Positions 1 to 8,554 of a stretch of DNA of 30,197 bases are shown in pieces. Both the position numbers and the translations under genes were made by a program. Source of the stretch: Ceratorhiza oryzae-sativae. Lineage: Eukaryota; Basidiomycota; Agaricomycetes; Cantharellales; Ceratobasidiaceae. The first letter of the stretch is position 1. The number at the start of each line of letters is the position of its first letter. Where the stretch lies: the NCBI GenBank assembly GCA_030998015.1, contig JARWMV010000170.1:1-30197 (forward strand), given 5' to 3'. The notes beneath the pieces were generated by a model. The model searched no databases. It saw only the letters and a program-made list of their open reading frames with translations, and was not told the DNA's origin.

Positions 1-58
1 TCCATGTAGCCACTACTTAAGATAGAGAGACAAGTCCAGAGCAAGAGGGGTCTTGACA
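1..58 (+). repeat. 3' end of a gypsy-type LTR
   Basis: This stretch resembles the last part of the plus-strand LTR at 29080-29748. Both share a nearly identical AGCCACTACTTAAG block followed by a CCAGAG...GGGTC...TGACA ending. It is in plus orientation, while the DNA just to its right (59-1517) matches the same LTR in minus orientation, so two LTRs of opposite orientation meet at about position 58. The rest of this copy lies outside the window. Confidence 0.5.
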
Positions 59-348
59 TGTACAGCTGATGTGTATATCTATTATGTGTGTGTGCTATTA
101 CAGTGTGTGCAAGTGAGGTCCTGGTGGTGGACAAGATAAAGCAAGATGAGGTATGCTTGCTTGCTGGGTCCTCCTTATATACTGCACTTGGGGGGAGTCA
201 GACCATTCTGCAGTCAGTGTTATTTACCAATCATGTGTGGTGTGTAGTCACCAATCCTCATGACCCAGGTGTCATGTGATAGTGATGACCCATTAGGTAA
301 GTTGCTCTTAGGGCTGTTGCAGCTCCAAATCTTATAGAGCTGCACAAG

Positions 349-1294
349 TAGGGTTGGCAAGGAGAAGGAGAATCTCCTTGGAGAAGGTTTCTCCCCCTTG
401 CTTCTATCACATGGGAGAAAGGGGTTGTCCTCTGAACCAGCCCTTTGGAGAGAGGGAACAACATTTGGAGAAATTGCCATACTGGGATGCTGAGTCACAT
501 GTACTTGTTGCTTAGACCTCCCATACTGCCCAAAGCAATCCTGCCCTCACATTGTGCCATCAACTGACTCACACCCCACTATATATGCAGTGTCAGTTTG
601 AAGTGTGTCTGAGCTCATTTCCATATATGTAATATCCCTGAATGCACCATTCTTTGCTCAAGTGATTTTATTTGGCCAATGCTCTGGTGTGTTGGCATTT
701 TGTGGGTATATAAAAGGTACAGTTTGCAGGGGCTACCAGAACTTTTATCAGCCTATTTTATTACTTGACATTTACTGAGGCTTTTGTTTTCAGTCAAAGT
801 TGTCTTGGTTACCATTAATCTACAAGCTTGCACTCAACCTTCTACCAGCTCAAGCATCCTTGGTACCTTCTGAGCATGTTTTTTCATCCAGCAAAATGAC
901 TTGTACACATTTCCAGAATATGATATCAGCAGCAAATGACTAGGCATTGTAGATGCTAAAGCACACTCTTCAGTCCAACCCTGATGCATTGCTAGACCAC
1001 AAGGAGTGTACACTTGAGCTCATGGCCCAACATGATGAAGAGTTTTCTGGGCATAGTATCATATCCATTGTCAAATAAAATCCTTTTGTGTATATATTCC
1101 ATCCTAAATCTGTCATGTATATCATTGCTTTGCACTCTATGGATGGCTCCAGTCCTTCAGGGGTGTATCATCTGACCAATTGTGGCCACATTATTCAGAG
1201 ACAGGGTCTCCTGAATTTGGCAACTTTGGAGAATCTTGGTAAGCAGAGGAGAAGGAGAAGGAGAATTTCTCCTTCTCTCTCCTCACCAACCCTA
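349..1294. mobile_element. hAT-type DNA transposon remnant (946 bp) with 8-bp target duplication
   Basis: The element starts TAGGGTTGGCAAGGAGAAGG and ends with the inverted equivalent, TTCTCCTTCTCTCTCCTCAC followed by CAACCCTA. It is flanked by exact 8-bp direct repeats TGCACAAG at 341-348 and 1295-1302, and an 8-bp duplication is the hallmark of hAT elements. It interrupts a gypsy LTR, whose halves rejoin in register when it is removed. Inside, a plus-strand stretch resembles the end of a hAT transposase, and a TATA-like TATATAAAAGG lies near 707. The element is too short and decayed to be autonomous. Confidence 0.8.
838..1062 (+). pseudogene. hAT transposase C-terminal dimerisation fragment
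   Basis: Conceptual translation gives LVPSEHVFSSSKMTCT, then MISAAND, a stop, and MLKHTLQSNPDALLDHK. This follows the conserved hAT dimerisation pattern (ATSxxxERxFSxxxxxxTxxRxxL, then a helix rich in L). A TAG stop falls where the family usually has a methionine or alanine-type residue, and no upstream catalytic domain remains. It lies inside the 946-bp element with hAT-type termini, which supports the assignment. Confidence 0.6.
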
Positions 1295-1535
1295 TGCACA
1301 AGGTCCAAGGGTCATGTGATTTAAGCACCAGGGTCATGTGACAACTTGCTCCTTGCTCCAAGTTACAATGGAGAGAATTGTAGGAGCAAGTTAGTTAACC
1401 ACAGTAAGCACCAATGTCATGTGACCTTGTTTATGGTTTTTGCAACTTAGGAGGAAATGCTGTGAGCTGATGGTTAATATTTGTGTGACATTATGGCTCT
1501 CTGTGCAGGTCATAACAATTATTGCTTCTTATCTC

Positions 1536-2429
1536 TTACCAAGATAACTCCTTGGGTTCTGTAACCCCTTGTAACTTGAGGTACCATTTCAGTGCCTCCA
1601 ATTCACTACATTGTTGCAGTGATTCCCATGTCTGGTCCCCTTTGGACCATTTAACCAGAAACCTTATGTTTCTCCCTTTGTATTTATGGTTGATAATACT
1701 ATCAACCATCCATTCTGTTTTGGGGTCTTGCCCAAAGTCATAGTAATGATAAGCTTCCCTCAATGGGAATAATTTATCATTATTTGGAAAATGCAGTCTT
1801 AATAGACTGCTGTGGAATACAGGGTGTATCCTCTGTTCCTTTAACCCCTCTGGTAATTCCAGAGTGTATGTGGATGCCTCCTGATTGATCAAGAGGATGT
1901 TGTATGGCCAAATATATTTTGGGAGTGATTTTTCAGCCCTTCCCTTCAGAAGGGTCAAGTTTTTGGTTGAGAGGTAGGCCTTTGATCCTACCTCTAAGGC
2001 TGGATCATCTTCTTGACAATTCTTATTTGATTGGCTGTGCATATATATGTGGCTAGCAATGATTGCATCAAATGCATGATTGATGTTTTCAGCTGCCTGG
2101 TCAGCTATTATTTGTACACCCCTAAATGCAGTGTTTACTTTAGGATAGCCTATTAATTTTGGCATCCATCCATAATTCAGCTCAAAAGGTGCATATCCTG
2201 TACTCAAGCTGATGCTTGAGTTGATAGCAAGTTGCATTGCTGGAATCCTTTCACTCCAGTTTAACTGGTCACTATCAATCAAAGATTGAAGTATTTGGGC
2301 TACAGTTCAGTTGGCCCATTCAGTAGATCCATCTGTCTGCAGGTGGAATGCTGTAGACATCAGTAATTTGACACTGAGTAATTGGTGTAATTCTTGCCAC
2401 ATCATGGCAATGAATTTTGATTCTCTATC
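1536..2429 (-). pseudogene. Ty3/gypsy integrase plus chromodomain remnant (chromovirus pol 3' end)
   Basis: On the minus strand the frame begins near 2429 with ITDRESKF, matching the second catalytic Asp region of retroviral-type integrases. It continues to TAFHLQTDGSTEWAN, where the E of STEW is the third catalytic residue. A TGA at 2309-2307 follows, where the family usually has Arg (NRTV), which fits a CGA to TGA transition. The open part, 2282-1536 (248 codons), contains the integrase C-terminal domain (GSKAYLSTKNL, KYIWPYNILL, HPVFHSSLLR) and ends in a chromodomain (EWMVDSIINHKYKG, FLVKWSKGDQTWESLQ). Chromodomains direct insertion into heterochromatin. RT, RNase H and the start of integrase are missing, because the frame is broken at 2430 by the inverted LTR-like structure. 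The 3' LTR follows at 1517. Confidence 0.9.
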
Positions 2430-3732
2430 TGTTATGGATTACTAACATTTTATTTCATTATAGTCTGCCCTTGCCAACTGTGATGTGATCCCTTTTTTGA
2501 ACTTTATTGTAAATGAAAGAATTTGTACATGTTCCATTTATACTGTTTTGTATCTCATAAAATAGTATGAATTCTCCTCTTTCAAACGCATATTTCATCG
2601 TGATTTTATCTTAAGAATTCAGTAAGATATGAAGGTTGCGATATTTCCACCTTCAAGGTGATTTTGATAACCGGATCGCATCGCTTATATCTCGGCAACC
2701 GCTAACGCTATAACGGTGGTCAAGTACTCATTCGATAGCTAACATTCGGGCACATCTTCTGACCGAAGATCGTGGCGATCGAAGCGATCTACAGCCCGAC
2801 GCGGCCCGAACATTGTCGGGATCTGATTGGATCATCAAACAAGATCCACTGACTCAAGTGAGTCAGGAGAACCACCCCAATTCATCTAGATGCTTCCTTG
2901 ACTCACCTTATGACTCACTGAGATGTTAGCTCACTTCTTTATATGTATATACCATGAATAATATGTGAAACAGCCAATAGCATGTCCTCAATTGCATGCT
3001 GCCATTGATCTGCTCCCATTCTTTAAACCACTCTTCCTATACTGGGTAATGGGAGTCCCCCTGGTATAGCAGTACCCTCTTTGATGATCAACTTGGCATG
3101 CATGCAGTTATTTGGCTCTGGAGTACCCTTTGCAGGGTATAACAGGACCTCCTCTGGGACCCTTCCAGACCACTCCCTCCTCTACTCACCCAGACAGCTA
3201 TTGGTTTCCTTTTCTCTCTTATATCTTTCTGTGTGATTCTCTTTGTAACTAGTCTGAACCATAAGTAGTATCAGATATAGTTATATCCTGTGTGATTCAT
3301 AAGTATCTTATATACAAAGATATATAAGGATAATTCCTTGCCTGATTGAGTGTGACTTGAGTACCAACCAGTAGAACTATAAGTATCTATTGGGATTGTG
3401 GTGCAGTACATGCATTAGGCAGTACCCCATTAATTCCATAAGCAACAGCTTAATCTAGAATTAAGATTAGTATCAGTTAGTACAAGCAGCTAGGGCTGAA
3501 CTACATTTAAGCTATCTAAGGGAGCCTGACCATAGTAGTCTTGCTCTTTATAACTCTAAATTAGTCAGTTTATATTGTGAACAATTAAGACTATATTAAG
3601 TGTTCCTTGATTGCATTGAACTACATTGAGCCTTCTTACTCAAGTCTAAGAAGTATTGAGTATGATTAGGGAATACTAACCTATCTTATTTTCTTAAGAT
3701 ACAGAAATCTAAGTGTAACCTGACCTGTAACA
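2430..3732 (+). repeat. Left arm of large inverted repeat, LTR-like (about 1.3 kb)
   Basis: The arm starts TGTTATGGATTACTAACATT and ends CCTGTAACA, so it has the short inverted TGTTA...TAACA termini typical of LTRs. Its whole length aligns with the reverse complement of 4548-5857. Shared blocks are seen near 2630/5650 (GGTTGCGATATTTCC), 2870/5420 (GTGAGTCAGGAGA), 3060-3250/5040-5230 (TATAGCAGTACCCTCTTTGA) and 3620-3720/4560-4660 (GAGCCTTCTTACTC). The segment 2590-2830 is CpG-rich while the rest is CpG-poor. I see no coding region. Confidence 0.8.
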
Positions 3733-4547
3733 GGACCCTCACTTTTTTCATGACTAATCAATGAATTGGCCTCTGTTTTTGACATTTTCTCCACTCTTGC
3801 TCACATTTTTGGTACCTTGACTGAAGATGAGGTGGTATATAGGTTTGGACTCAGGGCACCAGGGTACTTTGAACGAGCACCCATATACCCTGTGTTGTAT
3901 GCTGTATGACATGGACACACCAGCAACCTGAGTGGATCAAGCCTTGTGCAAGGACTACTCTGGCTGTACAGTGTGCTGGTGTGTCCATCTCACATAAGTG
4001 AAGTGGGCTTGTCAGTTCATGTCTTCCCCAACAGCTCATGCATGCATGCAGTGCCAAGGGAACACATGCCCAGTGTGGGCATGCATATGCCATATGCACA
4101 CCTGCACTCATGACTGCCTGCCAGATCTAAGGTCCTATTAACAATCACCTGTATACACTTTATCTGACCCCCATCCTACCCCCATCCTACAGGATTCAAT
4201 CCTAGCTCATCCTAGCTAGGCCTATAACCTGTGGCAAAGCCTATTATTAGGTACTTTGTTGGTCCTTGGGCACTATCAATGAATTTGAAGATACATTATT
4301 CCCAGTACTTCTATATACATGCAAGAACCCTGATGCACTGGGTCATAGCTGGGGGAGAGGCCTCCTTTTGGGGTCAATCTGGAAAGGGGGCACGTTCTCC
4401 AGAAATAAGGTATAGGTACTGATGAGTGAATAACTATACATTACAAATACATCCATTAAGCTTCACACATTCTATCCTATCTGATAGCCTGAATTTTTCT
4501 CATATATCTGACTTTTTTTCCAGCCTCATTTCATCAGGTGGGGCTGG
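3733..4547. other. Unique spacer between the inverted arms
   Basis: This 0.8-kb stretch does not match either arm. It contains short open frames (for example 3851-4111 minus, 86 codons, and 4231-4422 plus, 63 codons) with no recognisable motif and low-complexity composition. I do not consider any of them a gene. I saw no tRNA, primer-binding or polypurine signal that I could defend. Confidence 0.5.
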
Positions 4548-5857
4548 TGTTATGGGTCAGGGTACACTTGAATATCTAGAGCTTAAGCAAATGTAGATAT
4601 GTTAGTATACACTAATTGTACTCAATACTTCTTAGACTAGAGTAAGAAGGCTCAAAGTAGTTGCAATGTGATCAAGTAACACTCAAGGTAGTCTTAATCT
4701 TTCACAGTGTAAACTGACTAATTTATAGGTATAAAGAGCAAGACTACTATGGTCAGGTTCCCTTAGATATCTTAAATGTAGTTCAGCCCTAGTTGCTTGG
4801 ACTAACTGATACTAATCTTAATACTAGACTTTAAGTGATAGCTTATAGGATAGATGGTGGGCTGCCTAATGTGTGTACTTCCTCAGCTACAGGTACTTAG
4901 ATTTCCTCTAATAGCTGGTACTTAATGTCATGCTCAATCAGGCAATATTGTATCCTTATATATCTCTGTATATAAGATACAATGACTCAGACAGTATATA
5001 ACTAATATGGTACTTTATTCCTCAGTACTAGTTATATAAGAAATCACACACAGACAAGAGAAAAAGAAAGAGAAAAAGAAACCAATAACCAGTCTGGGTT
5101 GAGTAGAGGAGGGAAGGTGGTCTGGAAGGGCCTCAGAGGAGGTCCTTTTATACCCTGAGGAGGGCATTCCAGAGCCAAATAGATGCATGTATGCCAGTGC
5201 AATCATCAAAAGAGGGTACTGCTATACTTGGGATACACCCTAGCCCAGTATAGGATAAGAGAGTAAAGACAGGGTGTGGATCGAAGGCATTGATGCATCT
5301 GAGACCTGCTATTGGCTTGTAGATCATATTATCATAGTATATACATGTAATGAATGGAGGCTACATCTCAGTGAGTCATAAAGTGAGTCAGAGAAGCTTC
5401 TGGATCAATTTGGAAGGCTCTCCTGACTCACTGCAGTCATTAGATCTTGATTGATGGTCCAGTAATATTCTAATGATCTTCAGGCCATTCCGGCACAAGG
5501 ATCTGGTGGATCACAACAATCTTCAGGCAGCAGATACTGCCGAATATTAGCTATCGATAGAGCATAAGATTGCTTTGATAGCATAAGTGGTTGCCAAGAT
5601 ATGAGTGGTGCGATGTTGTAATCAAAATCTCCTGATAAGAGGAAATATCGCAACCTCTGTATCTCTCTGAGATCTTATTGTAAAAACATAATAAAACATG
5701 CATTGGAAAGCAGGAAATTTGTACTATTTAATGGAACGGAAAATAGTACAATTTGGGGTGCATACAAATTCAAGTATTTCACAATTTAATTACAGAGGCA
5801 TCACTTGAGGTTGGCAGAGCAGACTAAAATAATAGAAAATGTTAGCAATCCATAACA
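4548..5857 (-). repeat. Right arm of large inverted repeat, LTR-like (about 1.3 kb)
   Basis: Read on the minus strand this begins TGTTATGGATTGCTAACATT at 5857 and ends CTGACCCATAACA at 4548, so it is a second copy of the left arm in opposite orientation. The arms are clearly diverged, with small indels. The first 60 bp or so of the same terminus recurs at 27655-27715. No matching target duplication flanks the pair: the left flank is CTATC and the right flank GCTGG. This argues against one simple insertion. Confidence 0.8.
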
Positions 5858-7030
5858 GCTGGAGATACTGTCAAAGGGTTCATTAGCCCCTACTCTCCTC
5901 CTTCCCTGCAGACTTTCCCTTGTTTTTTTTGACCCATTCATCCAAGCTGACCCCCTGAATCATTGTGGATGAATGATAATTCCATTTGCTGGTGAAATTG
6001 GTCTTTTTGATGAGTGGTCACATGATCTATTACCAAATCTGGGCAAGATATTACCCAAAATGGAAGATTTCCCCCAAGTAAGGAAAACTCATGCTGCAAT
6101 TGACACATATATCCAACAAGTGTATTCTTGGAAAAATGATGACTTTTCTCACTTTTCATAACAATCAAATCTCACAAATTAACTATCCATCCATCACAAG
6201 TACAGATATAAATGACGATTTTGCCATATTCAGATTCTCCTTGAAATTTGGAATTGAATGGTATATAACATGTTATATGTACTGTGCATTTCATATAACC
6301 AAGGAGCCCATATGCTTCAATGTTGTGGGAATTGATCATGTGATCTACCGTGCGGCGCACGGTAGATCACGTGACTCGACATCGACGAAACTGATTGAGC
6401 TGAAAATTTCTGGGTAGGTGCGCGGGTGCCAGGGCTACCATCTCACAAAATTTCAGCGCGATTGAATCACTGGTTATTGAGTTATTTCACATTTTTCAAG
6501 AATTTTCACCTTATTTCCTTCCTATAACCATATATGCAGGTGATCCTCTGTCACTTTGACCTGTGTCTCACTCATTATATGTATGCATGTCCTTTTTGCA
6601 GTGTATATGCTGTTCAACTGACCCCATCTCTATCAGATCATTGACTTTCTTCTCACCTTAAGCAAGTGAATGGACCTTTCAGTGGGTCATCTTTGTTTTG
6701 AGCTGGGTTTTCTCCTCATTGGCTACCCAAAGGAATACTGATACAATTTTTGAACATATATTTCTGGGATAGGAAGTACTTTTACACAGATATGTTAGGT
6801 TTGGGGGTCTGACCTACATGGAGGGGGGGTATATTGTTGGTACTGTAAAGGTTTAAAATACATATCAGTCATGGATGGGGGTTATATTATGGGTGAACTA
6901 TATAAAAAATGACTGGATGGGGGTATCTTTTCTGGGCCTAGCCCATTTCACCTACATCTATAGGCTGAAAAGATGGACCCCCCCATCCCCTGGAGTGTTA
7001 TATAGGAGGAGCCTGAGTCAATGGTTGCTG
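5858..7030. other. AT-rich, CpG-poor filler without a supported gene
   Basis: Short overlapping open frames occur at 5938-6417 on both strands, but none shows a domain, codon bias or splice structure I could recognise. A perfect 14-bp-arm palindrome sits at 6340-6370. CpG content rises briefly at 6350-6460, falls again, then rises for good at about 7030, which looks like a boundary between old repeat DNA and younger or gene-bearing DNA. A loose inverted pair of GGATGGGGGT (6875) and CCCCCCATCC (6980) is also present. Confidence 0.4.
6340..6370. repeat. Perfect palindrome, 14-bp arms, 3-nt loop
   Basis: GTGATCTACCGTGC and GCACGGTAGATCAC flank a GGC loop. The right arm runs directly into GTGAC, so CACGTGAC is also formed at the edge. 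That is the same E-box-like octamer found in the double-hairpin modules and in the gypsy LTR. Confidence 0.85.
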
Positions 7031-7671
7031 AGCTGCGTCGACAGGCGCAGGCACGTCAGCGAAATGCCGATTAGATCCTAGGCGGTTATATGTACATATG
7101 ACATGTTCAATATATGCGACTCGTTATTGAACCATGAAAGCCTAGTCTGAAATGGGGTCTCGATTGCTGTAAACAGCTGGAATGACAGTTGAACCTAGGT
7201 TTATGCTGCGTATTTTGATTGCTCGATAATACTTGCTGAGTTATTGTAAAGCCTCACAACACAAGTTTATGATTACGATCCAAAACACTATTTAACTATA
7301 GTGCACTATTTCTACACCGAAAATCCTTACCCGTTGCCTACAAACCCATTCCTATGTATTTCAATACCCAATCATTATCGTAGTCCGTGTAATAAGAACG
7401 GCTTCAAAGAGGGATGTAGATTGGCTTGCGAAGGGTTGTGTGCATTGTCGCATAGTTACGGATTCAGTCACTATGCTTGGCGCCCAATTGATTATGGGAA
7501 CATTCTGATCGGTTTGTGAATCGAGCGGTCAATTTTGTTCGATTTGAATCTGCCTCGGAAAAATTATGGGCATGTCCAGCATTTTAGACATTACAATGGA
7601 TTACAACCAGATTGTAACGTATTACAATGATCTGGCCTTTCGGCCGATGCGTTGTTGAGATGCTCACGCGA
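7031..7671. other. Unassigned CpG-containing stretch left of the module
   Basis: There is no convincing gene; a 72-codon frame at 7301-7519 has no recognisable feature. Near 7597-7630 there is a cluster of ATTACAAT/ATTGTAA words that can pair (ATTGTAACGTATTACAAT), directly left of the double-hairpin module. This could be subterminal repeat structure of a neighbouring element. Confidence 0.35.
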
Positions 7672-7765
7672 CCGTCTCGATGGACGGGCGGCCACCCATC
7701 GGGACAGCGCTTAATAATTGTACCACGTGACCAGTTCGATGAGCAGCCGGCCGCTCATCGGGACA
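7672..7765 (+). repeat. Double-hairpin module, right-facing copy (R1)
   Basis: Two GC-rich palindromes, CGATGGACGGGCGGCCACCC with ATCGGGAC (about 7678-7704) and CGATGAGCAGCCGGCCGCTC with ATCGG (about 7736-7760), flank a spacer containing GCGCTTAATAATT and CACGTGACC. The reverse complement of the left-facing copy at 14677-14770 aligns with it nearly base for base over about 95 bp. I call this orientation R because the gene-bearing or MITE interior lies to its right. Confidence 0.8.
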
Positions 7766-8071
7766 TGACTCTGTTTAGCTATTCGACTGACTCCCAAAAC
7801 ATTTTACTTTCCATTTTAGATTACTATAGTTCTCCGAGACTTTTTCAATATTTCTTTTGCCGATATATATGTTTCTAGATTCCTACTCATAGCCCCGAAT
7901 GGGACAGTTGCTGTCTCTTTCCGGGTTGTTTCCTAGGTCGTTGCATAGAAAGACGCTTCAAGAGTGAACCTTTATCGAACTGCAGCTACTTAGGAAATTT
8001 TCATAATAATTCTATCTCCAGCATTAATGGGTCTTCTCCGTGTGGCGCCTAAAATGACATTGCACGGGCTC

Positions 8072-8104
8072 GGTTCAATGGGCAGCTGGCTGTTCATCGA
8101 TCTG
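8072..8104. repeat. Isolated diverged hairpin of the module family
   Basis: CAATGGGCAGCTGGCTGTTC followed by ATCG matches one palindrome of the double-hairpin module (a GGGCAGC...GCTGTTCAT-type dyad). Its partner and the CACGTGAC/GCGCTTAATTA spacer are not recognisable here. It lies upstream of the large plus-strand gene. Confidence 0.5.
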
Positions 8105-8554
8105 TCTCGACAAACGCAGAGTTTGGTTACTCCGGTATGCATGTATTACCATGACCTTCCTGCATCGTCGATGAGCGATCCTGGTTGCGTGCTCGCTTTG
8201 GCGGACGTCATGTTATATTCTTACTTTTTTTCATAGGAAAAAAAACAAAACCACAAACACAAACAAAATGAATCCTATTCATAGTCATATTGGAGCCGAA
8301 CGCTACGTTAGACAAATATTCTTACTTTGCATGTAGATTCTGTATTAATGAAATCAGTGGCGTGAGTGCTTCTACAGCCATCAATCTTTCCTACGGATAC
8401 GTTCAACGAAGCGTCAATAGGCAGCCGATGGCCAGCTGATTCGGGAACACCTGATTCAACATATCACTCTGTGTCACGTGTCCCTATTCTGCCACTTTTT
8501 CGCCATATTCTTATATTTTTACTAAATCGTTACCACGCGTCAATCAGCCTGAAA

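Larger units (their letters stand above)
59..1517 (-). repeat. Gypsy LTR, split by a hAT insertion
   Basis: Read on the minus strand this starts at 1517 with TGTTATGACCTG, the same start as the LTR at 29080. It carries the same blocks in order: the CACATGAC/GGAGCAAGGAGCAAGTTG segment (1315-1430), the TCTTATAGAGC block (about 330-340), and the GATAAAGCAAG/TATA segment (120-185). Removing the 946-bp insertion at 349-1294 leaves an LTR of about 510 bp. It follows the integrase/chromodomain remnant at 1536-2429 on the same strand, as expected of a 3' LTR. It is nearly devoid of CpG, unlike the copy at 29080. Confidence 0.65.

Noticed and set aside
220..498. Minus-strand frames of 68 and 92 codons
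   Set aside because: They span the LTR/hAT boundary at 349, so they are chance frames across a transposon junction.
5938..6168. Minus-strand frame as continuation of the gypsy integrase beyond the inverted arms
   Set aside because: It lacks the expected integrase N-terminal zinc-binding or first Asp motifs, so the flank at 5858 is not shown to be the other half of the gypsy.
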